DNA from: Chitinophagaceae bacterium | Lineage (GTDB): Bacteria > Bacteroidota > Bacteroidia > Chitinophagales > Chitinophagaceae | Assembly (NCBI GenBank): GCA_025455205.1 | Contig: JALOMZ010000046.1 | Coordinates: forward strand, 1-8,969 | DNA: 8,969 nt | Reading direction: 5' to 3' | In this document: positions 1 through 6,852 of the stretch, piece after piece | Position numbering within the stretch: position 1 is the first letter of the stretch | How the letters are laid out: every line of letters starts with the position of its first letter | The notes under the pieces: model-generated | The model's database searches: none | What the model was told of the DNA's origin: nothing | Seen by the model: the letters and a program-made list of their open reading frames with translations, nothing else | Position numbers and translations under genes: made by a program

Positions 1-1067
1 GGCTTGCCGTTCTGCATCCAGAGCACTACGGCTGCAGTGATGAGCATGTTGAACAGGGCCAGCGGGATCAGCTTCTTCCAGCCCAGGTTCATCAGCTGGT
101 CGTAGCGGAACCTGGGGATGGTCCAGCGCACCCACATGAAGACGAATATGAAGAACACCGTTTTCACCAGCAGCGCCATAAAGCCCAGCAGCGTCACCAG
201 GTTGGGGTGCAGGCTGCTTGCTGACTCGTTGAAAAACGGAATGTCGTAGCCGCCAAAATAGAGGGTGCTCATGATCACGCTGCTGATGAACATGTTGATG
301 TATTCAGCAAACAGGTAGAAGCCCAGTTTCATGGAGCTGTATTCCTGGTGGTATCCGAAGTTCAGTTCGTTCTCTGCTTCCGGCAGGTCAAAAGGAGTAC
401 GGTTACATTCTGCAAAGGCGCAAACAATGAAGATCAGAAAGCCCAGCGGCTGGTATATGATATTCCAGCCATTGGCCTGCTGTGTTTTCACCATGTCGCC
501 CAGGCTGAGTGAGCCGGATACAAAGAGAAGGGCAATGATAGACAGGCCCATGGCCAGTTCGTACGAGATATTCTGGGAGGCGCCGCGAATGGCAGCCAGC
601 AGGGAGAACTTGTTGTTGGATGACCAACCGCCCACCATCACGCCGTAAACACCCATGGCCACCACGGCAAAAATGTAGAGCATGCCCACGTTGATGTCGG
701 CAATCTGCAGGCTAACGGCGCGGTCGCCAATCATGAGGGTGCCGCCCCAGGGAATGACCGCGCTGGTCATAAGGGCGGCCAGCATGGCCAGGCCAGGCCC
801 CATTACAAAGAGGATCTTGTTGGCCTTATTGGGAATGATCTCTTCCTTGAAGAAGAGCTTGATGGCATCGGCCACGGGCTGCAGCAGGCCAAACCAGCCA
901 AAGCGGTTCGGGCCCAGGCGGTCCTGCAGGAAGCCGGCCACCTTACGCTCAGCATAGGTGCTGTACATGGCAAACACCAGGGAGATGGACACCACCACGA
1001 GGATCAGCACGAACTTCTCCAGTACCAGTGCCCAGTCGATGGTTGCAGATAACAAGGTATATAACAT
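1..1067 (-). CDS. nuoH: NADH-quinone oxidoreductase subunit H (partial, 3' end cut by window)
   Basis: This is the membrane subunit of complex I that helps build the quinone chamber where it meets NuoB and NuoD. I translated it directly: 355 residues from the ATG at 1067 with no stop before base 1, so the C-terminus is missing. NuoH proteins are usually about 325-360 residues, so probably little is lost. The protein is strongly hydrophobic, with about eight likely membrane segments. Conserved family patches are visible: YAERKVAGFLQDRLGPNRFG at residues 38-57, the following LLQPVADAIKLFFKE, and the acidic loop AECNRTPFDLPEAENEL at 219-235, which lies near the quinone site. The stretch after it reads NFGYHQEYSS, where many relatives have VAGFNVEYS. 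It starts 18 bases after the nuoG stop, with no strong Shine-Dalgarno, and is cotranscribed with nuoG. Confidence 0.96.
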   Translation of the reverse strand, partial: MLYTLLSATIDWALVLEKFVLILVVVSISLVFAMYSTYAERKVAGFLQDRLGPNRFGWFGLLQPVADAIKLFFKEEIIPNKANKILFVMGPGLAMLAALMTSAVIPWGGTLMIGDRAVSLQIADINVGMLYIFAVVAMGVYGVMVGGWSSNNKFSLLAAIRGASQNISYELAMGLSIIALLFVSGSLSLGDMVKTQQANGWNIIYQPLGFLIFIVCAFAECNRTPFDLPEAENELNFGYHQEYSSMKLGFYLFAEYINMFISSVIMSTLYFGGYDIPFFNESASSLHPNLVTLLGFMALLVKTVFFIFVFMWVRWTIPRFRYDQLMNLGWKKLIPLALFNMLITAAVVLWMQNGK

Positions 1068-1085
1068 GTTGTGTAGTACTTAAGG

Positions 1086-2192
1086 TTATGGCTTTTTCTT
1101 GAACACGGCGCTGGTGGCGGGCCCCTGTATGGTGCTCAGCTCGATCTCCGGTTTGTTGACTTCGCTCACGGAGTGAATGTCCATCAGCAGGCGGGGCTGG
1201 CGTCCGTCCAACACCTTCTCAATGGTTTCTGCAGGTTTCTTCAGTCCCTTGTATTTGCCCTGGCCAATCACGGAATGCCGCGAGATATCGGCCAGCCCTT
1301 CTATCTGCCAGTCGCTGGCATTTTTATTATGGAAACGGCAGTCGTTGCAGATCCATCCGGTGTCGCCGGTTTTGGCGCTGGTCTTTATTTCGCCCCACTC
1401 GTCTTTGCGGGCGGTAACACGGAACACCTCATCGCCGCGCATCCAGAGGGTCACTTCGCCGCAGCACTTGCTGCAGTCGCGGTGGGCATAGAGGGGTTTG
1501 GTGAACCATACGCGGTTTTTGAACCGGAAGGTCTTGTCGGTAAGTGCCCCTACAGGACAAACGTCTATTACGTTACCGATGAATTCATTATTGAGGTTCT
1601 TCTCGATATAGGTGGCAATCTCTGCGTGGTCGCCGCGATCGAGCACACCGTGCACGCGCTTGCCGGATACCTGGTCAGCGGTAAATACACAGCGGTAGCA
1701 CAGGATGCAGCGCGTCATGTGCAGCTGGATGTATTCGCCCAGGTCATGTTTCTTGAAGGTGCGGCGCTGGAATTCGTAGCGGGTGCCGGCCTTGCCGTGC
1801 TCATAGCTCAGGTCCTGCAGGTGGCATTCGCCGGCCTGGTCGCACACGGGACAATCGAGCGGGTGGTTAATGAGCAGCAGCTCCACCACGCCTGCCCGGG
1901 CATCCAGCACGCGCTGGCTGGTAACGCTTTTCACTTCCATGCCATCCATCACCGTGGTGCGGCAGCTGGCCACCAGCTTGGGCATGGGCCGCGGATCTTT
2001 CTCCGAGCCTTTGCTTACCTCCACCAGGCAGGTGCGGCATTTGCCGCCGCTGCCCTTGAGGGGCGTGTAGAAGCACATGGCCGGCGGCGTTACGTCGCCG
2101 CCAATTTGACGGGCTGCCTGCAGGATGGTAGTACCTGCCGGTACTTCCACCGTGATGTTGTCGATCGTTACTTTCAACAATTGATCTGACAT
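1086..2192 (-). CDS. nuoG: NADH-quinone oxidoreductase subunit G, short form lacking the full molybdopterin-type domain
   Basis: NuoG carries Fe-S clusters that pass electrons from NuoF towards NuoI and NuoB. The start is the ATG at 2192 (MSDQLLKVTIDN), giving 368 residues; the open frame continues upstream to 2402 but that part overlaps fkbM and is not NuoG-like. Domains in order: a ferredoxin-like [2Fe-2S] domain (C40, C52, C55, C77); the His-Cys motif HPLDCPVCDQAGEC with H110, C114, C117, C123 (cluster N5); and C162, C165, C168 with C212 (cluster N4). A third Cys-rich segment has C240, C243, C244, C282 and C285, an unusual spacing for N7. NuoG of E. coli is about 900 residues, so the molybdopterin-oxidoreductase-like C-terminal region is essentially absent. 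As I recall, short NuoG proteins are normal in Bacteroidota, so this is probably not a truncation mutation. The gene lies between fkbM (17 nt) and nuoH (18 nt). Confidence 0.95.
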   Translation of the reverse strand: MSDQLLKVTIDNITVEVPAGTTILQAARQIGGDVTPPAMCFYTPLKGSGGKCRTCLVEVSKGSEKDPRPMPKLVASCRTTVMDGMEVKSVTSQRVLDARAGVVELLLINHPLDCPVCDQAGECHLQDLSYEHGKAGTRYEFQRRTFKKHDLGEYIQLHMTRCILCYRCVFTADQVSGKRVHGVLDRGDHAEIATYIEKNLNNEFIGNVIDVCPVGALTDKTFRFKNRVWFTKPLYAHRDCSKCCGEVTLWMRGDEVFRVTARKDEWGEIKTSAKTGDTGWICNDCRFHNKNASDWQIEGLADISRHSVIGQGKYKGLKKPAETIEKVLDGRQPRLLMDIHSVSEVNKPEIELSTIQGPATSAVFKKKP

Positions 2193-2209
2193 ATGTTGAA
2201 TTATCAGTT

Positions 2210-3010
2210 TTAATGCGGCTTTTCCGGCAGGTAAAAATGCCAGAGGCCGCTGGCTGTTTCTATGGTATATCCTTTGGCTGCAAATGCCTGCCGCAGGGCT
2301 TGCAGGGTGTGCGAGTGTTGTTCGGGCTGGTGCAGTTCCATCACCCAGTAAGGCGAGGCAGTGAAACTGCCGGTGTGTATCATGTGTTCCAGTATGGGCC
2401 ATTCCGCCCCCTCAATATCCATCTTCACCAGGCTCCAGGGCTGTTGCAGCAGGTCGTTAATATTCAACGTCTGCACCGCCTGGTCGGTGCCGGGCTGGTC
2501 AAAAGTTTTATTAAGCGCGCCGGCTGCCGATGCCGCTATCCATTTTGTGCCGCTTTCCGTAGCCACCGCAGCCTGCAGCAGCCGGGCCGCCAGGCCATTG
2601 CCGCTAAGATTGCGTTGCAGCAGTCCGGCATTGGCCGGATCCGGTTCCACGCAGGTGAGCTGCCAGCCCGGATACTGCTGCGCAAACCAGGCGGCTGCCA
2701 TGCCGGTGTTGGCGCCCAGGTCAAGCAGTCTGCCCTGTTGCGGCAGGCCGATGCGCGGGCGGTAGCACTGCATGATCCAGATCTCGCGGAGCAGGTCCTG
2801 CGAGGAGGCTTCATTATGCAGCCACCATTGTTTACCGGCTATCTGCACCAGCACAGGCTCAGCAGCAGGAGCTGACCATTTCTTCCACTTCAGCCGCATC
2901 AGTGCACGGCACAAATCCAGCCGGAGTGAAAAAGGAAGCGAAGCTTGTAAAAGAACTTTTGTGCTATCTGCAATAGCCCTGGGAATGAACAGCAGCTTAT
3001 TTGGTTGCAT
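2210..3010 (-). CDS. FkbM-family SAM-dependent methyltransferase inside the nuo operon
   Basis: This 266-residue protein is a predicted class I S-adenosylmethionine methyltransferase of the FkbM family. The SAM-binding motif LLDLGANTG lies at residues 95-103, the acidic VEPDP at 121-125, and the family hallmark VKMDIEGAEW at 195-204, followed by MELH at 224-227. The first 50 or so residues are basic and hydrophobic (KVLLQASLPFSLRLDL, then RLKWKKW) with no cleavable signal peptide, so it is probably cytoplasmic and might touch the membrane. Characterised FkbM enzymes mostly O-methylate sugars or polyketides; nothing here shows the substrate. It sits 39 bases after nuoF and 17 bases before nuoG on the same strand, so it should share the nuo transcript. 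Its codon use looks like its neighbours. It could be an operon passenger or act on complex I or an envelope glycan; the position alone does not decide. The start is the ATG at 3010. Confidence 0.9.
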   Translation of the reverse strand: MQPNKLLFIPRAIADSTKVLLQASLPFSLRLDLCRALMRLKWKKWSAPAAEPVLVQIAGKQWWLHNEASSQDLLREIWIMQCYRPRIGLPQQGRLLDLGANTGMAAAWFAQQYPGWQLTCVEPDPANAGLLQRNLSGNGLAARLLQAAVATESGTKWIAASAAGALNKTFDQPGTDQAVQTLNINDLLQQPWSLVKMDIEGAEWPILEHMIHTGSFTASPYWVMELHQPEQHSHTLQALRQAFAAKGYTIETASGLWHFYLPEKPH

Positions 3011-3049
3011 AGGTTCCGGATTGAATCATTGCCCCCGCCGCTGCCATGG

Positions 3050-4408
3050 TCAGGCCGTTACAGGCACGTGTATCGGGTCGGCATAATGGGCCAGCCCATA
3101 GTTGCGCTGCATGCACTCTGCCGGGTTCTTCACATGCCATTCAAACTCATCGCGGAAATGGCGGATGGCTGCTGCCACCGGCCAGGCCGCCGCATCACCC
3201 AGCGGACAAATGGTATTGCCCTCAATCTTGCCCTGGATATCCCACAGCAGGTCAATATCACTCATCTTACCCTTGCCATTGTCTATGTTCCAGAGGATCT
3301 TCTCCATCCAGCCTGTGCCTTCGCGGCAGGGCGAACACTGGCCGCAGCTTTCATGCCGGTAGAAACGGGCCAGGGTGTAGGTATGCTTCACAATGCACTG
3401 GTCTTCGTCAAGCACAATGAAACCGCCGGAGCCCATCATGGAGCCGGTGGCAAAACCGCCGTCGCTCAGGCTTTCATAGTGCATATAGCGGGTTTCTCCC
3501 TTGGCCGTTTTCAGCAGCAGGTTGGCCGGCAGAATGGGTACGGAGGAACCGCCCGGAATGCAGGCCTTCAGGCGCTTGCCGTTTGCGATGCCGCCGCAGT
3601 ATTCATCGCTGAAGATGAATTCTTCCACGCTGATGGTCATGTCAATTTCATACACACCCGGCTTGCGGATATTGCCGCAGGCGCTCATGAGTTTGGTGCC
3701 GGTGGAACGGCCTACACCAATTTTGGCATATTCTTCGCCTCCGTCGTTCACAATGGGCACCACGGCGGCAATGGTTTCCACGTTATTCACCACAGTGGGG
3801 CAGTCGTACAAGCCTTTTACTGCAGGGAAAGGCGGCTTGATGCGCGGGTTGCCCCGCTTGCCTTCCAGGCTTTCCAGCAGGGCAGTCTCTTCGCCGCAGA
3901 TATAGGCGCCGGCACCGCGCTGTACATATATTTCCAGGCTATACCCAGTGCCCATGATATTCTTGCCCAGCCAGCCGTTGTTGCGGGCCTCGGCAATGGC
4001 CTGCTCCAGGATGTCGGGGATCCAGGCGTATTCACCGCGGATATAGATATAGGAGGTGTTGGCGCCCAGGGCATAGGAGGAAACGATGATGCCTTCTATG
4101 AGGAGGTGGGGAATGAACTCCATCAAATAGCGGTCTTTGAAGGTACCCGGCTCCGATTCGTCGGCATTCACCACCAGGTAACGTGGCACGCCCTCAGGCT
4201 TGGCCAGGAAGCTCCACTTCATGCCCGTGGGGAAGCCCGCACCACCGCGGCCGCGCAATCCGCTCTTCTTCACCTCTTCGGTAACTTCATCGGGGGTCAT
4301 GCTCTTCAGGGCCTTTTCCACGCTGCGGTATCCGCCTTCGCGGCGGTATACGTCATAATAGCGTATGCCTTCCACATGAGCCTTTTCCAACAATAATTTT
4401 CTTCCCAT
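3050..4408 (-). CDS. nuoF: NADH-quinone oxidoreductase subunit F (NADH- and FMN-binding)
   Basis: NuoF oxidises NADH, passes hydride to FMN and sends electrons to cluster N3. The product is 452 residues, a normal length. The glycine-rich flavin/NADH segment GLRGRGGAGFPTGMKW spans residues 50-65, the second nucleotide-site motif NADESEPGTFKDR spans 81-93, and AGAYICGEETALLESLEG is near 166-183. The [4Fe-4S] ligands of N3 are C355, C358 and C361 in ESCGQCSPCREG, with C401 in NTICPLGD. All expected ligands are present, so the protein looks functional. The start ATG at 4408 is preceded by a 28-base gap after the NlpE-like gene, with an AGGAT further upstream but no well-placed Shine-Dalgarno. It is separated from both partner subunits by non-nuo genes: nuoE lies upstream across the lipoprotein gene and nuoG downstream across the methyltransferase gene. 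Confidence 0.98.
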   Translation of the reverse strand: MGRKLLLEKAHVEGIRYYDVYRREGGYRSVEKALKSMTPDEVTEEVKKSGLRGRGGAGFPTGMKWSFLAKPEGVPRYLVVNADESEPGTFKDRYLMEFIPHLLIEGIIVSSYALGANTSYIYIRGEYAWIPDILEQAIAEARNNGWLGKNIMGTGYSLEIYVQRGAGAYICGEETALLESLEGKRGNPRIKPPFPAVKGLYDCPTVVNNVETIAAVVPIVNDGGEEYAKIGVGRSTGTKLMSACGNIRKPGVYEIDMTISVEEFIFSDEYCGGIANGKRLKACIPGGSSVPILPANLLLKTAKGETRYMHYESLSDGGFATGSMMGSGGFIVLDEDQCIVKHTYTLARFYRHESCGQCSPCREGTGWMEKILWNIDNGKGKMSDIDLLWDIQGKIEGNTICPLGDAAAWPVAAAIRHFRDEFEWHVKNPAECMQRNYGLAHYADPIHVPVTA

Positions 4409-4436
4409 GGTCTTTATTTATCCTGTCTGCAGCAGC

Positions 4437-4919
4437 TTACTGCTGTTTCGTCAAAATATATTTTTCGGCCAGTTCGCCGGTGATCCTGTTGCCATTCATG
4501 TCAAGCTGAAATACCCTGCCCTCACCAACAAAGTATTGGTTTGGCGCTTCGGTGATACCTTCCAGCAAAACGATATTGCCGGTTTTCCAGGTCCAGTTGC
4601 CGGTTTTGGTCACCGTGGCAGCCTCTTTTTTACCGAGGTATTCTGTGGTGAGGGTATACTGCCTGGTATCGGTCAGCACCAGTGTGGTGGCTATGCCTTC
4701 GCAATCGGCACAGGGCAGGGTGCCCTTATAGGTGCCGGCCACATCAATGGCCGTGCTGGCGGTGTGTTCTGCACCCACCGAATCGCTGAAAGCGGGCGCG
4801 GCCGGAGCCTCCACCACGGTTGTGGTGTCTGCTTCCGCTGCAGGCCCGCTGCCGGTACCACAAGCGCTGATGGCAAGGGCACTGGCGGCAAATACGGTGA
4901 TGAAGAAATGGTTTGTCAT
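4437..4919 (-). CDS. NlpE N-terminal-domain lipoprotein (copper resistance NlpE-like)
   Basis: The product is a 160-residue predicted envelope lipoprotein. The N-terminus has a hydrophobic stretch ending in a lipobox, ISAC, with C20 as the acylated cysteine. Residues 21-58 form a low-complexity linker rich in Ala, Thr, Glu and Pro. From about residue 61 comes a domain like the N-terminal half of NlpE: GTYKGTLPCADCEGI with the CxxC pair C70 and C73, then QYTLTTEYLGK, GNWTWKTGN, PNQYFVGEGRVFQLD and a final GELAEKYIL. E. coli NlpE has a second C-terminal domain, which is missing here. NlpE proteins are linked to copper tolerance and envelope stress signalling; a role here is inference. The gene lies 19 bases after nuoE and 28 bases before nuoF, so it is embedded in the operon. 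Acylation and export would place it on the opposite side of the membrane from NuoE and NuoF. The start is the ATG at 4919. Confidence 0.88.
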   Translation of the reverse strand: MTNHFFITVFAASALAISACGTGSGPAAEADTTTVVEAPAAPAFSDSVGAEHTASTAIDVAGTYKGTLPCADCEGIATTLVLTDTRQYTLTTEYLGKKEAATVTKTGNWTWKTGNIVLLEGITEAPNQYFVGEGRVFQLDMNGNRITGELAEKYILTKQQ

Positions 4920-4938
4920 GCAGTGAGTTTACGAAGCA

Positions 4939-5436
4939 TCAGTTGGCCGCGCTGGCGTTGCGGCGGCACTCGTCTATGATCTGGTCAATTTTTTCGGGGG
5001 TCAGGTGTTCGCGGTAGTGTTTGCCCATCTGCATCATGGGGGCATAGCCGCAGGCGCCCAGGCATTCGGCTGTCTTGAGGGTAAACAGGCCATCGGGGGT
5101 GGTTTCCCCAACGCCGATGCCCAGCTTTTCCTTTATATAGGCAATGATATCATCGCTGCCGCGGAGCATGCAGGGACCGGTATGGCACACTTCAAACACA
5201 TGCTTGCCCACAGGCTTCAGGTTGTACATGGTGTAGAAGGTGGCCACCTCATACACCTCAATGGGCTCCAGGCTGAGGATGCCGGCCACATAGTCCATCG
5301 TTTCCGCGCTCAGCCATCCCCACTCTTCCTGTGCCAGGTGCAGAATGGGCATGAGGGCGCTTTTTTGCTTTCCTTCCGGATAGCGGGCGATGATCTCCTT
5401 CACCTTCGCCATTTTTTCTTCTGAAAACTGTACCAT
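4939..5436 (-). CDS. nuoE: NADH-quinone oxidoreductase subunit E ([2Fe-2S] N1a)
   Basis: NuoE is the 24-kDa-type subunit of the NADH module and binds cluster N1a beside the FMN of NuoF. The product has 165 residues, a usual length. The thioredoxin-like fold carries the four cluster ligands C84 and C89 (in VCHTGPCMLRG) and C125 and C129 (in AECLGACGYAPMMQ). The N-terminal helical part contains ALMPILHLAQEEWGWLS (27-43) and the family segment EVATFYTMYNLKPVG (63-77). The start is taken at 5436; an in-frame ATG at 5412 (residue 9) is a possible alternative. Its leader is a repeat-rich 100-base spacer after nuoD, the most AT-rich gap inside the operon. The stop TGA is followed 19 bases later by the lipoprotein gene instead of by nuoF. 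Confidence 0.97.
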   Translation of the reverse strand: MVQFSEEKMAKVKEIIARYPEGKQKSALMPILHLAQEEWGWLSAETMDYVAGILSLEPIEVYEVATFYTMYNLKPVGKHVFEVCHTGPCMLRGSDDIIAYIKEKLGIGVGETTPDGLFTLKTAECLGACGYAPMMQMGKHYREHLTPEKIDQIIDECRRNASAAN

Positions 5437-5536
5437 ATATCAGTTATACCAAATTCCAAATAATAAAATCCCAAATTCCAAATCCCCCTATCGCCTCTCT
5501 CCTTGTACCTCGTATTTCGTACTTCGTACTTATTCC
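5437..5536. repeat. nuoD-nuoE spacer with two kinds of short direct repeat
   Basis: This 100-base gap contains two exact copies of CCAAATTCCAAAT, at 5449-5461 and 5471-5483, exactly 22 bases apart. Each copy is itself a near-duplication (CCAAATT, CCAAAT). It also holds a run of 7-base units: CGTATTT (5511-5517), CGTACTT (5518-5524) and CGTACTT (5525-5531), preceded by a degenerate TGTACCT (5504-5510). No open frame of note and no good TAnnTTTG promoter box was found. The composition differs clearly from the surrounding coding DNA. It may be a copy of a dispersed intergenic repeat or slipped-strand expansion; its function is unknown. Confidence 0.75.
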
Positions 5537-6772
5537 TTACGCATCCAGTTCCCCGGCAATCAGGTTCAGCGACGACATGGTTACGATGGCATCGCTCAGC
5601 ATGCCGCCCTTCACCAGTTCAGGATAGGCCTGATAGTAAATGAAGCAGGGGCGGCGGAAATGCAGTCGGTACGGCGTGCGGCCCCCATCGCTGATGAGGT
5701 AGTAGCCCAGTTCACCGTTGGCGCCTTCCACTGCGTGATACACTTCGCCCTTGGGGATGTCTATTTCACCCATGATGATCTTGAAGTGCCAGATAAGGGC
5801 TTCCATCTTGGTGTACACGTCTTTCTTTTCGGGCAGGTAATATTCCGGCACATCGGCATGGAACACTTCCGCTTCGGCACCTTTGAAGTCCTGCACTTTG
5901 CGATAGGCCTGTTCAATGATGCGGAGGCTCTGCCACATTTCGCCGTTGCGCACCATGAATCGGTCGTAGTTGTCGCCGGTGGTGCCCACGGGAATATCGA
6001 ATTCGAAGTCTTCGTAGCTGCAGTAAGGCTTGGCTACCCGTACGTCGTAGTCAACGCCGGCGGCCCGCAGGTTGGGGCCGGTGAAGCTGTAGGCCAGTGC
6101 CCTTTCGGCGCTGATGGCGCCACCGCCCTGGGTGCGGTCCATGAAGATGCGGTTGCGGTTGAAAAGCTTTTCAAACTCCTGCAGCACCTCGGGATATTCC
6201 TTCAGGAATTTCTCGAGTTTCTGGAAAGCGGTGTCGTTGAAGTTGCGCTCAAAGCCTCCGATGCGGCCGATATTGGTGGTCAGGCGGCTGCCGCAAACTT
6301 CTTCGTAGATCTCATAAATAAGTTCCCGGTACTGCATCACATACAGGAAGCCGGTGAAGGCGCCGGTATCCACCCCTACAATGGAGTTGCAGATGAGGTG
6401 GTCGGCAATGCGGGCCAGCTCCATGATGATCACGCGCAGGTAGTCTACCCGCTTGGGCGTTTGTATACCCAGCAGTTTTTCGCAGGTCATGTGCCAGCCC
6501 ATATTGTTGATGGGGCTGCTGCAATAGTTCAGGCGGTCGGTGATGGGCGTAACCTGGTACAGCGGGCGGCGCTCGGCCAGCTTTTCAAAGGCCCGGTGGA
6601 TGTAGCCCACGGTTTGCTCCGCATCCACAATGGTTTCGCCATCCAGCTCCAGCACGTTCTGAAACACACCATGGGTAGCCGGGTGCGTGGGCCCCAGGTT
6701 CATGGTGGTGGTTTGCTTCTGGATGCTGCCTTCCGGCAGGGGTATGTGATGTACAACAGAATGCTCGCTCAT
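5537..6772 (-). CDS. nuoD: NADH-quinone oxidoreductase subunit D (49-kDa type)
   Basis: NuoD forms the quinone-reduction site with NuoB. The product is 411 residues and stands alone, not fused to NuoC as in E. coli. Conserved family segments: LGPTHPATHGV at 26-36, GYIHRAFEKL at 56-65, TDRLNYCSS at 78-86, GPNLRAAGVDYDVR at 232-245 and the C-terminal GELGYYLISDGGRTPYRL at 353-370. By motif alignment to the Thermus subunit, H34 and Y83 match its quinone-binding His38 and Tyr87, and R80 matches Arg84 near cluster N2. R60 falls at the position of bovine 49-kDa Arg85, which is dimethylated in mitochondria. The protein ends in LNLIAGELDA, a usual ending for the family. The start at 6772 follows an 80-base gap after nuoC, and a 100-base repeat-rich gap separates its stop from nuoE. 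Confidence 0.98.
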   Translation of the reverse strand: MSEHSVVHHIPLPEGSIQKQTTTMNLGPTHPATHGVFQNVLELDGETIVDAEQTVGYIHRAFEKLAERRPLYQVTPITDRLNYCSSPINNMGWHMTCEKLLGIQTPKRVDYLRVIIMELARIADHLICNSIVGVDTGAFTGFLYVMQYRELIYEIYEEVCGSRLTTNIGRIGGFERNFNDTAFQKLEKFLKEYPEVLQEFEKLFNRNRIFMDRTQGGGAISAERALAYSFTGPNLRAAGVDYDVRVAKPYCSYEDFEFDIPVGTTGDNYDRFMVRNGEMWQSLRIIEQAYRKVQDFKGAEAEVFHADVPEYYLPEKKDVYTKMEALIWHFKIIMGEIDIPKGEVYHAVEGANGELGYYLISDGGRTPYRLHFRRPCFIYYQAYPELVKGGMLSDAIVTMSSLNLIAGELDA

Positions 6773-6852
6773 ATGCCTTGCCCCTTCAGGGTCTTGTTCG
6801 TTTTCGAATGGTATAGCAAAAGGCCGGCACCGGAATGCCTGCCCCTGGGTCT
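6773..6852. repeat. nuoC-nuoD spacer bounded by an imperfect direct repeat
   Basis: The 80-base gap between nuoC and nuoD begins and ends with related sequences. On the plus strand, 6773-6794 is a 22-base unit starting ATGCCTTGCCCC and ending CAGGGTCT, and 6835-6852 reads ATGCCTGCCCCTGGGTCT. The two differ by a one-base and a three-base length change. One copy touches the nuoD start codon and the other touches the nuoC stop codon, with 40 bases between. This looks like a decayed short duplication or a paired regulatory site; nothing in the sequence shows a role. Confidence 0.5.

Noticed and set aside
1173..2189. 338-codon plus-strand open frame opposite nuoG
   Set aside because: It is a register shadow of nuoG, rich in Ala, Gly, Val and His, with no motif.
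2193..2402. 70-residue N-terminal extension of NuoG up to an upstream start
   Set aside because: The extension overlaps the 3' end of fkbM, has no NuoG similarity, and the internal start at 2192 gives the classic MSDQLLKVTIDN ferredoxin-like beginning.
3005..4396. 463-codon open frame on the plus strand opposite nuoF
   Set aside because: Its codons are in exact register with nuoF codons on the other strand. In that register a stop appears only where nuoF would use TTA, CTA or TCA, which are rare in this GC-leaning gene. The product is low-complexity and not protein-like, and nuoF has full motifs.
5437..5536. Internal promoter for nuoE in the repeat spacer
   Set aside because: Several TTTG words occur in the minus-strand reading, but there is no TAnnTTTG at the right distance and a start there would fall on the coding sequence.
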